33,493 nt of DNA from Micromonospora sicca (GTDB lineage: Bacteria; Actinomycetota; Actinomycetes; Mycobacteriales; Micromonosporaceae), in the NCBI RefSeq assembly GCF_003172935.1, contig NZ_QGKS01000276.1, forward strand, positions 1 through 33,493, read 5' to 3'. A model generated the notes under the pieces. The model was not told the origin of the DNA. It did no database searches and saw only the letters and a list, made by a program, of their open reading frames with translations. A program made the position numbers and the translations under genes. Numbering within the stretch: position 1 is the first letter of the stretch; every line of letters begins with the position of its first letter. Of the stretch, positions 7,945 through 15,623 are shown piece after piece.

Positions 7945-8712
7945 TCACTCCGTGCGGAGCACGGTGAACGACTCGGCCAGCCGGCCGGCGGGCAGGCCGG
8001 CGTTGTCGGCCACCGTGGTGAGCCAGCCGCGTACCCAGGTCTCCACGTCCAGGTGCGCGGTCTGCGAGCGGTGGGCCCGCATCGCGGCGATCTTCCGGTC
8101 GAGGTACGGGGTGACGTCCACGGCGTGGTCCGGGGCGGGGCCGCCGGCGTACCAGATCTCCCGGACCACCCACGGCTCCAGCCCCTCGTCCAGCAGCTCG
8201 GGGAAGGCGAAGGCGTTGCGCGCGTCCGGGTAGACCGCGCAGGTGGTGGCCTCGCCGACCGCCAGGTGGTCCGGGTGGCTCGGGCCGGCGAGATGCTCCC
8301 AGCGGCGCAGTGGAGAGCTGGTGAGGACCCGTTCCGGCCGGAACCGCCGGATCGCCGCGGCGACCTGCCGGCGCAGGGCGAGGCTGGGGGTGAGTATCCC
8401 GTCGGCGTGGCCGTCGACGAAGTCCACCCGGTGCACGCCGACCGCGGCCGCCGCGGCCCGCTGCTCCCGTTCGCGCAGTCGGGGCACCTCCTCGCGGGGG
8501 GTGTCGTCGAAGCCGCCGGACTCACCCCGGGTGATGATGAGGTACGCGACCTCGATGCCCTCCTCCACCCAGGCGGCAATGGTGCCCGCACAGCCGAAGT
8601 CGACATCATCCGGATGGGCAAATACGGCCAGCGCCCGATGGAGGCCGGACAGTGCCGGAGCGGAGGCAGGGAAGCTCACAGGGACCGAGAGTACGTGCCG
8701 TGCTCGCCCCAT
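7945..8712 (-). CDS. PIG-L/LmbE family N-deacetylase (MshB-like)
   Basis: 255 residues. The zinc-binding signature AHPDD (32-36) follows a short N-terminal strand, and HPDH (146-149) supplies the third ligand region; both are diagnostic for PIG-L deacetylases, which remove acetyl groups from N-acetylglucosaminyl conjugates. Members in actinobacteria include the mycothiol enzymes MshB and Mca, and antibiotic-tailoring enzymes. At 255 residues this one is shorter than MshB or Mca (about 290-300), so I do not assign a specific substrate. It is convergent with the response regulator gene. The ATG at 8712 has AGGAAAG about 10 nt upstream. Confidence 0.87.
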   Translation of the reverse strand: MGRARHVLSVPVSFPASAPALSGLHRALAVFAHPDDVDFGCAGTIAAWVEEGIEVAYLIITRGESGGFDDTPREEVPRLREREQRAAAAAVGVHRVDFVDGHADGILTPSLALRRQVAAAIRRFRPERVLTSSPLRRWEHLAGPSHPDHLAVGEATTCAVYPDARNAFAFPELLDEGLEPWVVREIWYAGGPAPDHAVDVTPYLDRKIAAMRAHRSQTAHLDVETWVRGWLTTVADNAGLPAGRLAESFTVLRTE

Positions 8713-9106
8713 GTGACCGCGTCTTTCCTGTTCAGCGAGGTCCGACTCGGGCGTTTCATGATCTTTTCTCAGGTATCGGCAACGTGGCGGGCAACTAACG
8801 GCTTGATAACGGCACCTTCACGTAATGGGCCGGTGGGTGTCACAGTGGCAGCACCTCACCCTCGTTGTGAGGCACCCCGTCGGGCCCGCCGACCACGTGA
8901 CGCCGCTTCTCGTCGCGGAACGTGGCCGTCGACCCTGCGCGGTGTCGCCCGGCGAGAGTGTGGTGCCCGGCGGATCGGTACCCCTGGGGTGTCCCGATTT
9001 CCCCTGCGGTAACCGTCGACCTGCGGTTCGGGTCGGCGGCGGCGTCACCCCCCAGACGTGCGTGAACCCACGACGGAACCAGGTTAGAAAGAGGAGGCCC
9101 CTCGGT
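8713..9106. other. Divergent intergenic region of deacetylase and peptide transporter
   Basis: 394 bases with no convincing gene; an open frame across it belongs to the same frame as the transporter lipoprotein but lacks a ribosome binding site and has no protein-like content before 9107. It must hold the transporter promoter and the deacetylase promoter. AT-richer patches at 8755-8825 are the likeliest place, but no -35/-10 pair with good spacing could be assigned. Confidence 0.5.
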
Positions 9107-10747
9107 ATGAGAGTCTCGAAGCGGGCGACCGGTGCCCTCGCGGTCGGTATGGCCGCCGCGCTGGTCGCTACCGGTTGCTCGAGCAGTGAGGGTGGCGGCG
9201 GCGAAGCCGGCGCCACCAAGGACGGCGCGATCACCATCCACGGCGTCCAGCCGGAGAACCCGCTGGTTCCGGCGAACACCACCGAGACCGGCGGCGGCAA
9301 GATCATCGACTCGCTCTGGACCGGCCTGGTCGAGTACCCGAACAACGGTGGGGCCCCGCAGAACGCGCTGGCTGACTCCATCGAGACGAAGGACTCGAAG
9401 GTCTTCACCATCAAGATCAAGAAGGGTACCAAGTTCCACGACGGTACCGAGGTGAAGGCGAAGAACTTCGTCGACGCCTGGAACTGGGCCGCCTACTCGC
9501 CGAACGGCGCCGCGAACGGCAGCTTCTTCTCCGACATCCAGGGCTACGGCGACGTCGCCACCGAGGACCCGGACGGCGACGGCCCGCAGAAGGCCCCGAC
9601 CCCGAAGGTCGACAAGATGTCCGGCCTGAAGGTCGTCGACGACCAGACCTTCGAGGTCACCCTCTCCGCGCCGACCGCGGTCTTCCCGACCAAGCTCGGC
9701 TACAGCGCCTTCATGCCGCTGCCGGACGCGTTCTTCAGCGCGAAGCCCGAGGAGTTCGGCAAGAACCCGATCGGCAACGGCCCGGTGAAGTTCGTGTCGT
9801 GGCAGGACAACGTCGAGATCAAGCTGACGCGCTTCGACGACTACAACCTGCGCGACAAGCTGAAGATCAAGGACGTCACGTTCAAGCTCTACCAGAGCGA
9901 GGACGCGGCTTACGCCGACCTGCAGGGCAACAACCTCGACTTCATGGAGACCATCCCGACCTCGGCGCTGGCGGGCGAGAAGTACAAGACGGACCTGGGC
10001 GACCGGGCCATGTCTACCGTCACGCCGACGACCGCCTTCATCGCTTTCCCGATCTACGACAAGCGCTTCACCGACCCGAAGCTGCGTCGCGCCGTCTCCA
10101 TGTCGATCGACCGGCAGGCGATCTCCGACAAGATCTTCTTCGGCACCCGCAAGCCGGCTGACAGCTGGGCCAACCCGCTCACCCCGGGCGCCCCGGCCGG
10201 TAACTGCACCGCCTGCAAGTTCGACCCGACGCAGGCCAAGCAGCTGCTCCAGGAGGCCGGTGGCTTCCAGGGCGAGATGGTCTTCTACTACAACGCCGAC
10301 TCCAGCCACAAGGACTGGATGGAGGCCGTCGCGCAGCAGGTCAAGACCAACCTCGGCATCAACGCTCGCGCCGAGGGCATGCCGACCTTCGCGGTGTTCC
10401 GTCAGAACATCAACGCCCACAAGATGAAGGGCCTGTACCGTGCTGCCTGGCAGCAGGACTACCCGGACATCGAGAACTGGGTGAACCCGCTGTACGTCAA
10501 GGGTGGCTCCTCCAACGACGGCCTCTACAGCAACCCTGAGGTCGACGCGGCGGCCAAGGCCGCCAGCGCTGCCCCGAGCCTCGAGGCCTCGCACCAGCAG
10601 TTCGCCGAGGTTCTCAAGAAGGTCGACGCTGACGTGCCGACCATCCCGGTCTACTTCTACGGCCAGCAGTCCGGCCACTCGGAGAAGATCAAGAAGCTCG
10701 AGCTGAACAACGTCGGCGAGCTGGACCTCTCCTCGGTCGAGCTCTGA
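9107..10747 (+). CDS. Peptide ABC transporter substrate-binding lipoprotein (SBP_bac_5)
   Basis: 546 residues. A lipoprotein signal peptide with two basic residues and a hydrophobic core ends in a lipobox (VATG|C, Cys24) followed by a Ser/Gly linker, so the protein should be lipid-anchored outside the membrane. The body matches family 5 binding proteins (DppA/OppA type): the TKFHDGTEVKAKNFVDAW segment near 110 and the R-x-AVSMSIDRQ-I segment near 330 are typical. It captures oligopeptides or dipeptides for the downstream permease. GGAGG at 9093-9097 gives the ATG at 9107. Codon use is more biased (AAG, AAC, GAC, GTC) than in neighbouring genes, suggesting high expression. A strong hairpin follows before the first permease gene. 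Confidence 0.92.
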   Translation: MRVSKRATGALAVGMAAALVATGCSSSEGGGGEAGATKDGAITIHGVQPENPLVPANTTETGGGKIIDSLWTGLVEYPNNGGAPQNALADSIETKDSKVFTIKIKKGTKFHDGTEVKAKNFVDAWNWAAYSPNGAANGSFFSDIQGYGDVATEDPDGDGPQKAPTPKVDKMSGLKVVDDQTFEVTLSAPTAVFPTKLGYSAFMPLPDAFFSAKPEEFGKNPIGNGPVKFVSWQDNVEIKLTRFDDYNLRDKLKIKDVTFKLYQSEDAAYADLQGNNLDFMETIPTSALAGEKYKTDLGDRAMSTVTPTTAFIAFPIYDKRFTDPKLRRAVSMSIDRQAISDKIFFGTRKPADSWANPLTPGAPAGNCTACKFDPTQAKQLLQEAGGFQGEMVFYYNADSSHKDWMEAVAQQVKTNLGINARAEGMPTFAVFRQNINAHKMKGLYRAAWQQDYPDIENWVNPLYVKGGSSNDGLYSNPEVDAAAKAASAAPSLEASHQQFAEVLKKVDADVPTIPVYFYGQQSGHSEKIKKLELNNVGELDLSSVEL

Positions 10748-10761
10748 TCCGAACGATCTGA

Positions 10762-10803
10762 CCCCGGGTCGGGCTCGCCACATCCGGTGGGCCCGGCCCG
10801 GGG
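10762..10803 (+). terminator. Intra-operon hairpin after the binding-protein gene
   Basis: CCCCGGG, a wobble pair, CGGGC, a 3-nt bulge and CCAC pair with GTGG...CCCGGGG around an ATCCG loop, 14 bases after the lipoprotein stop. No T-run follows. In binding-protein operons such structures commonly cause partial termination or protect the 3' end, so that the binding protein exceeds the permease in amount; that role is inferred. Confidence 0.65.
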
Positions 10804-10895
10804 CAGTTCCGCGAGAGGGTGTTACAACATCTGCCTCGCACGTTGTCGCCATCGTGTCGGCCGTCCGACGCGCCCCCTGTCTGGAGGACCACCCC

Positions 10896-11822
10896 ATGGG
10901 CCGCTATCTCTTGAGACGGCTGCTCCAACTCGTGCCGGTCTTCATCGGCACCACGTTCATGATCTACGCGCTCGTCTGGGCCGTGCCCGGTGACCCCTTC
11001 GCCGGTAAGTGCGGCGAGCGGCGCTGCCCGGACCAGTACATCGCGTTCATGACCGACAAGTACCACCTCGACCAGAACATCTTCGTCCAGTACGCGACGT
11101 ACATGCAGAACCTCCTCAAGGGGGACTTCGGGCAGACGTTCAGCGGCCGGTCGATCAACGACATCATCGCGACCGCGTACCCCAACACGCTGAAGCTCGC
11201 CGTGGTGGCCCTGCTCATCGAGGCAGGCATCGGCCTCACCGCCGGTGTGCTCACCGGCCTGCGCCGCAACGGCTTCCTGGACAACCTGGTCCTGGTCTCC
11301 ACGCTGTTCCTGATCGCGCTGCCGGTCTTCGTGGTCGGCTTCGTGCTCCAGTGGCTGTTCGGCGTGCAGTGGCAGCTCGTCAAGCCGACCGTCTCCAGCG
11401 AGATGCGGTTCTCCGAGCTGATCATTCCCGGCTTCGTGCTGGGCAGCGCCTCGATGGCGTACATCGCCCGGGTGGCGCGGACGAGCATCGCCGAGAACCG
11501 GCGTGCGGACTACGTGCGCACCGCGATCGCCAAGGGCCTGCCGATGCGCCGGGTGGTCGGCGTGCACCTGCTGCGCAACTCGCTCATCCCGGTGGTCACC
11601 CTGCTCGGCACCGACCTCGGCGCCCTGATGGGCGGAGCGATCGTCACCGAGGGCATCTTCCAGATCAACGGGATCGGTCGCCAGGTCTACCGGTCGATCG
11701 TCACCAAGGAGAGCGCTACGGTTGTCTCCATCGTGGTGGTGCTGGTGCTGGTCTATCTGCTGATGAACCTGGTGGTCGACCTGCTTTACGCCGCCCTGGA
11801 CCCGAGGATCCGCTATGAGTGA
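10896..11822 (+). CDS. Peptide ABC transporter permease, DppB/OppB type
   Basis: 308 residues with the usual plan: an N-terminal RYLLRRLLQLVPVFIG helix, a periplasmic-side loop of about 60 residues, then five more helices. The cytoplasmic EAA loop that docks on the ATPases is visible (ADYVRTAIAKGLPMRRVVGVHLLRN split across about residues 200-228). It forms a channel with the DppC-type permease encoded next. The ATG at 10896 is chosen for GGAGG at 10883-10887 with 8-nt spacing; an in-frame GTG 14 codons earlier has none. The loop contains CGERRCPD, two closely spaced cysteines that could form an exposed disulfide. Confidence 0.93.
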   Translation: MGRYLLRRLLQLVPVFIGTTFMIYALVWAVPGDPFAGKCGERRCPDQYIAFMTDKYHLDQNIFVQYATYMQNLLKGDFGQTFSGRSINDIIATAYPNTLKLAVVALLIEAGIGLTAGVLTGLRRNGFLDNLVLVSTLFLIALPVFVVGFVLQWLFGVQWQLVKPTVSSEMRFSELIIPGFVLGSASMAYIARVARTSIAENRRADYVRTAIAKGLPMRRVVGVHLLRNSLIPVVTLLGTDLGALMGGAIVTEGIFQINGIGRQVYRSIVTKESATVVSIVVVLVLVYLLMNLVVDLLYAALDPRIRYE

Positions 11823-12792
11823 CCCTTCCACCGCCTCGATCGTCAGCACCCCGCGCCCCGAGCAGCCAGGTGAGATCGGTGCCCCCGCGAACGCCGGCCT
11901 GCCGGAGAGCGCCCGCAAGGAGAAGCCGCGTGGCCTCCTGGGTGACGCCTGGCGGGACCTGCGGCGCAAGCCACTCTTCTGGATCTCCTCGGCGTTCATC
12001 GTGCTGTTCGTGCTCATGGCGGCCTTCCCGTCGCTGTTCAGCGCCGGCGACGCCGTCAACGGCACGCTTGCCAACAGCCTCGGCAAGCCGTCCGCGAACG
12101 CCTGGTTCGGCTACGACGTACAGGGCCGTGACGTGTACGCCCGGGTGATCTACGGCGCCCGTGCGTCCGTGGTGGTGGCTCTGCTCTCCGTGGTCGGCAC
12201 CATGCTGGTCGGTGGGACGATGGGCGTCATCGCCGGTTACCGCGGCGGCTGGGTGGACTCGCTGCTCTCCCGGATCGCCGACGTCTTCTTCGGTCTGCCG
12301 TTCGTGCTGGGTGCCATCGTCATCCTGACCACGTTCAACGGCTCCGGCACCAGTAACAGCAAGTGGCAGATCATGGCCCTGGTCATCGCCTCCCTGGTGG
12401 TGCTGACCTGGCCGGTCGTGATGCGGCTGATGCGCTCCTCGGTGCTGGCCACCAAGGAGGCCGACTACATCGTCGCGGCCCGGGCCCTTGGCGCGGGGAC
12501 CGGCCGGATCATCCTCAAGCACCTGCTGCCGAACTGCCTGGCGCCGCTGCTGGTGTACGGGACGATCATGGTCGGCTCCTTCATCGGCGCCGAGGCCACG
12601 CTCTCCTTCCTGGGCGTCGGTCTGAAGAGCCCGGTGGTCTCCTGGGGCATCATGATCAGTGAAGCGCAGAACTACATCCGGGTCGCGCCCTTCCTGCTCT
12701 TCTTCCCCGCCGCGTTCCTCGTCACCGCCGTGCTCAGCTTCGTCATGCTTGGCGAGGCGGTCCGCGAGGCCCTCGACCCGAAGCTCCGATAG
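11815..12792 (+). CDS. Peptide ABC transporter permease, DppC/OppC type
   Basis: 325 residues. A charged cytoplasmic N-terminal tail of about 50 residues precedes the first helix (FWISSAFIVLFVLMAAFPSL), as in OppC proteins. The typical FGYDVQGRDVYARVIYGAR motif and the EAA loop (EADYIVAARALGAG, then ILKHLLPN) are present. It pairs with the preceding permease. Its ATG overlaps the upstream stop by 8 nt and has only a weak ribosome binding site, so translational coupling is likely. Confidence 0.93.
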   Translation: MSDPSTASIVSTPRPEQPGEIGAPANAGLPESARKEKPRGLLGDAWRDLRRKPLFWISSAFIVLFVLMAAFPSLFSAGDAVNGTLANSLGKPSANAWFGYDVQGRDVYARVIYGARASVVVALLSVVGTMLVGGTMGVIAGYRGGWVDSLLSRIADVFFGLPFVLGAIVILTTFNGSGTSNSKWQIMALVIASLVVLTWPVVMRLMRSSVLATKEADYIVAARALGAGTGRIILKHLLPNCLAPLLVYGTIMVGSFIGAEATLSFLGVGLKSPVVSWGIMISEAQNYIRVAPFLLFFPAAFLVTAVLSFVMLGEAVREALDPKLR

Positions 12793-12803
12793 GGGAGACT
12801 GAG

Positions 12804-13847
12804 TTGTCCGACATTCTCGTGTCCGAGCAGTCCGCGCCCGGCGCCGACGGATCCGGCCGCCCCTCCGGCCGGCTGCTCGAGGTCGACGACCTGCGGGTCG
12901 AGTTCCGTACCCGGGACGGCGTCGCCAAGGTCATCAACGGGGTCACGTACCACGTCGACGCAGGGGAGACCCTCGCCGTGCTCGGCGAGTCCGGCTCCGG
13001 CAAGAGCGTCACCGCGCAGACCATCATGGGCATCCTGGACACCCCGCCGGGCTTCGTCACCGGTGGACAGGTCCGCTTCCACGGCAGGGACATGCTCAAG
13101 ATGTCCGCCGAGGAGCGCCGCCGCATCCGTGGCGAGGGCATCGCGATGATCTTCCAGGACTCGCTCTCCGCGCTGAACCCCGTCTTCACCGTCGGGTTCC
13201 AGGTCGCCGAGCAGTTCCGGATCCGGCGCGGCATGAGCCGCGCGGACGCCAAGAAGCGCGCGATCGAGATGCTCGACCAGGTCAAGATCCCGAACGCCAA
13301 GGGCCGGTACGGCAACTACCCGCACCAGTTCTCCGGCGGTATGCGGCAGCGCGCCATGATCGCGATGTCGCTGGCGCTCGACCCGGAGGTGCTGATCGCG
13401 GACGAGCCGACCACCGCGCTGGACGTGACCGTGCAGGCCCAGATCATGGACCTGCTCGGCGAGCTCCAGCGGGAGCGGCGGATGGGCATGATCCTGATCA
13501 CCCACGACCTCGGCGTGGTCGCCGACGTCGCGGACCGGATCGCGGTCATGTACGCCGGCCGGATCGTCGAGGAAGCCGACGTGTACGACCTGTACGCCAA
13601 GCCGGCGCACCCGTACACCCTCGGCCTGCTGGACTCGATCCCGCGGATGGACGAGAAGGGGCAGGAGCTCCGCACCATCAAGGGCCTCCCGCCGAACCTG
13701 ATGAACATCCCGCCGGGCTGCCCGTTCAACCCGCGCTGCCCCATGGCGCAGCCGGTGTGCCGGGAGAAGGTGCCCCCGCTGCTGCAGATCGGCCGCGGTC
13801 GGGCCAGCGCCTGCCACTTCGCCGAGGAGCTCGTGAGCCGTGACTGA
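12804..13847 (+). CDS. Peptide ABC transporter ATP-binding protein, DppD/OppD type
   Basis: 347 residues. Walker A GESGSGKS, signature FSGGMRQR, Walker B LIADEPTTALD and the H-loop ITHDL are all intact. The C-terminal oligopeptide-transporter extension holds a cysteine set (GCPFNPRCPMAQPVC, then ACHF) like the one that binds an iron-sulfur cluster in some OppD/DppD proteins. It energises import with the DppF-type partner encoded next. The start is a rare TTG at 12804, supported by GGGGAG about 8 nt upstream and by position just after the permease stop. Confidence 0.92.
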   Translation: MSDILVSEQSAPGADGSGRPSGRLLEVDDLRVEFRTRDGVAKVINGVTYHVDAGETLAVLGESGSGKSVTAQTIMGILDTPPGFVTGGQVRFHGRDMLKMSAEERRRIRGEGIAMIFQDSLSALNPVFTVGFQVAEQFRIRRGMSRADAKKRAIEMLDQVKIPNAKGRYGNYPHQFSGGMRQRAMIAMSLALDPEVLIADEPTTALDVTVQAQIMDLLGELQRERRMGMILITHDLGVVADVADRIAVMYAGRIVEEADVYDLYAKPAHPYTLGLLDSIPRMDEKGQELRTIKGLPPNLMNIPPGCPFNPRCPMAQPVCREKVPPLLQIGRGRASACHFAEELVSRD

Positions 13848-14853
13848 GAACATCATCGAGGTCCGTGACCTGGTCAAGCACTACCCCGTCACCCGCGGGA
13901 TCGTGTTCAAGAAGACCGTCGGTCAGGTCAAGGCGGTCGACGGCGTCTCCTTCGACCTGAAGGCCGGCGAGACGCTGGGCGTGGTGGGCGAGTCGGGCTG
14001 CGGCAAGTCGACGCTGAGCCGGGTCCTGATGAACCTGGAGAAGCCGACCGCCGGCACCGTCCGGTACAAGGGCCAGGACATCTCCAAGCTCTCCGGCGGG
14101 GCACTGCGGCGGCTGCGCCGGCAGATCCAGCTGGTGATGCAGGACCCGTACACCTCGCTGAACCCCCGGATGACGGTGGGTGACCTGATCGGCGAGCCGT
14201 TCGAGATCCACCCCGAGGTGGCCCCGAAGGGCAGCCGCCGGAACAAGGTCAAGGAGCTGCTCGACCTGGTCGGCCTCAACCCGGAGCACATCAACCGGTA
14301 CCCGCACCAGTTCTCCGGCGGCCAGCGGCAGCGCATCGGCATCGCCCGGGCCCTGGCGCTGCGGCCCGAGGTGATCGTCTGCGACGAGCCGGTCTCGGCC
14401 CTGGACGTGTCGATCCAGGCTCAGGTGATGAATCTGCTGGAGAAGCTCCAGAACGAGTTCGGCCTGTCGTACGTCTTCATCGCCCACGACCTGTCGGTCG
14501 TGCGCCACCTCTCCGACCGGGTCGCGGTGATGTACCTGGGCAAGATGGTGGAGGTCGGCACCGAGGACGAGATCTACGAGCGGCCGACCCACCCGTACAC
14601 CCAGGCGCTGCTGTCGGCGGTGCCGGTGCCGGACCCGACGCTGCGGGAGAACAAGGCGATCATCCGGCTCACCGGTGACGTCCCCTCCCCGGTCAGCCCG
14701 CCCTCGGGCTGCCGGTTCCGCACCCGCTGCTGGAAGGCGCAGGACGTCTGCGCCCAGGAGGTGCCGCTGCTGCAGATCCGGCGGGGCACGGACCACCCGA
14801 GCGCCTGCCACTTCGCGGAGAAGCGGGAGATCGTCGCCACCCACGAGGCGTGA
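13840..14853 (+). CDS. Peptide ABC transporter ATP-binding protein, DppF/OppF type
   Basis: 337 residues. Walker A GESGCGKS, signature FSGGQRQR, Walker B IVCDEPVSALD and H-loop IAHDL are intact. The C-terminal extension again has the four-cysteine arrangement (GCRFRTRC, DVC, ACHF). Last gene of the five-gene importer operon. Its GTG overlaps the previous stop by 8 nt, with GAGGAG about 12 nt upstream. A strong hairpin begins 7 bases after the stop. Confidence 0.93.
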   Translation: MTENIIEVRDLVKHYPVTRGIVFKKTVGQVKAVDGVSFDLKAGETLGVVGESGCGKSTLSRVLMNLEKPTAGTVRYKGQDISKLSGGALRRLRRQIQLVMQDPYTSLNPRMTVGDLIGEPFEIHPEVAPKGSRRNKVKELLDLVGLNPEHINRYPHQFSGGQRQRIGIARALALRPEVIVCDEPVSALDVSIQAQVMNLLEKLQNEFGLSYVFIAHDLSVVRHLSDRVAVMYLGKMVEVGTEDEIYERPTHPYTQALLSAVPVPDPTLRENKAIIRLTGDVPSPVSPPSGCRFRTRCWKAQDVCAQEVPLLQIRRGTDHPSACHFAEKREIVATHEA

Positions 14854-14859
14854 TCCGTC

Positions 14860-14902
14860 CGGACCGCCTGCCGGCGTCAGTTCGACGCCGGCGGGCGGTC
14901 CG
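14860..14902 (+). terminator. Hairpin terminator of the peptide transporter operon
   Basis: Two 19-nt arms (14860-14878 and 14884-14902) pair along their whole length with a single G-T wobble around an AGTTC loop. No T-run follows, which is common for actinobacterial I-shaped terminators. Confidence 0.85.
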
Positions 14903-14959
14903 TCGTATCCGGGCCCGCCCCCGGCGGCCCGCCGGGCCGCCGGGCCGGGCCGCCCCTCC

Positions 14960-15313
14960 TCACAGCGGGCCGCGGCCGGCGCGAAGCAGCAGCAGCGCGA
15001 GCTGCGTCCCGTCCGCACCCAGCGCCTGCCGGAACCGCTCCAGGATCTCCCGCTCCCGGGAGAGCACCAGGCGGGTGCCGCCCGAGGCGAGCCGAGTGGC
15101 CCCCACCTCCTGGGAGAGGGCGGCCCGCTCCTGCCACAGCGCGATGATCGTCCGGTCGATCTCGTCGATCCGCTCCCGGATCGCCACGATCCGCTCGGCG
15201 GCCGCCGAATCGCCGGTGCCGGTCCGGGCGGTCGCGGCCGCCGTCGCACCAGTGTCGGCCCCGTCGTGGTTCTTCGCCAGGCTGCCGCTCTGCTCCGCCA
15301 CGTCAGTCATCAT
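14960..15313 (-). CDS. Chorismate mutase, AroQ type (Rv0948c-like)
   Basis: 117 residues. Converts chorismate to prephenate, the entry to phenylalanine and tyrosine. After a variable alanine-rich head of about 40 residues, the AroQ helix pattern begins (RERIDEIDRTIIALWQER, residues 46-63), followed by GATRLASGGTRLVLSRERE and the end LLLRAGRG. From memory this closely follows the small M. tuberculosis enzyme Rv0948c, including the final LLLR-x-GRG, a type with low intrinsic activity that is boosted by binding DAHP synthase; the same dependence is inferred here. The first of two adjacent ATGs (15313) has GAGGGG 7 nt upstream. Upstream on the same strand lie an intrinsic terminator and a Phe/Tyr-rich mini-ORF, which together look like an attenuator. 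Confidence 0.9.
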   Translation of the reverse strand: MMTDVAEQSGSLAKNHDGADTGATAAATARTGTGDSAAAERIVAIRERIDEIDRTIIALWQERAALSQEVGATRLASGGTRLVLSREREILERFRQALGADGTQLALLLLRAGRGPL

Positions 15314-15359
15314 CGTCGTACCCCTCGGGTGTCGGGCCCGGTGCCCGGATCCCGGGACG

Positions 15360-15392
15360 AAAAAGCCCCGGGCTCTCCGAGCCCGGGGCTTT
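15360..15392 (-). terminator. Intrinsic terminator (attenuator) upstream of chorismate mutase
   Basis: Read on the minus strand, a 14-bp stem (AAAGCCCCGGGCTC at 15392-15379, loop GGA, GAGCCCGGGGCTTT at 15375-15362) ends in a run of five T (15364-15360). It lies between the mini-ORF stop (15407) and the chorismate mutase start (15313), so reading through it is needed to express the enzyme from the upstream promoter. The sequence CCGGCAGCC near the end of the mini-ORF (15430-15422) can pair, with a 2-nt bulge, with GGCTCGG overlapping the 5' arm, a candidate antiterminator. Another hairpin (arms 15422-15415 and 15400-15393) lies between. Confidence 0.85.
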
Positions 15393-15406
15393 CGCAGGTC
15401 TTGTGA

Positions 15407-15472
15407 TCAGGCGCGACCTACGGCTGCCGGACTCCCGGTGCCGTAGTAAAAGTAGAAGCGCTGACCGAACAC
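15407..15472 (-). CDS. Putative Phe/Tyr-rich leader peptide of chorismate mutase attenuator
   Basis: A 21-residue ORF starting with GTG at 15472. It begins MFGQRFYFYYG and ends GRA before TGA; codons 2, 6 and 8 are Phe and 7, 9 and 10 are Tyr. The cluster of six codons for exactly the two amino acids made downstream of chorismate mutase is what a ribosome-mediated attenuator needs, comparable in logic to the E. coli pheA leader. The promoter spacing suggests the transcript starts at or next to the GTG (leaderless translation). The stop is 14 bases before the terminator stem. No homology search was possible; a longer open frame in the same phase extends upstream to 15643 but has no promoter or ribosome binding support. 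Confidence 0.7.
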   Translation of the reverse strand: MFGQRFYFYYGTGSPAAVGRA

Positions 15473-15479
15473 GTCGTCG

Positions 15480-15509
15480 AGTATGCCGAGCGGTGGCCGG
15501 GGTGCGCAA
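15480..15509 (-). promoter_or_regulatory. Promoter of the chorismate mutase leader
   Basis: On the minus strand TTGCGC (15509-15504), an 18-nt spacer and CATACT (15485-15480) form a fair housekeeping promoter. Only 7 bases separate the -10 box from the GTG of the mini-ORF, placing the transcription start at the start codon. Confidence 0.6.
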
Positions 15510-15608
15510 GGATTCCCGCCAACAGGTGGGACGGGGTGCGTTTCCGTCCCCGGTGACGGCTTCGTCTCGTCGGGGCGTGCTCGGGCGGGAAGTGTCCGTC
15601 CGGCGGCA

Positions 15609-15614
15609 TAGACT
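15609..15614 (+). promoter_or_regulatory. -10 element of the helicase gene
   Basis: TAGACT lies 9 bases before the ATG at 15624, so the mRNA would be leaderless or nearly so; no Shine-Dalgarno sequence is present. No clear -35 could be assigned. It diverges from the chorismate mutase leader promoter about 125 bases away. Confidence 0.5.
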
Positions 15615-15623
15615 CGCCGTGCG

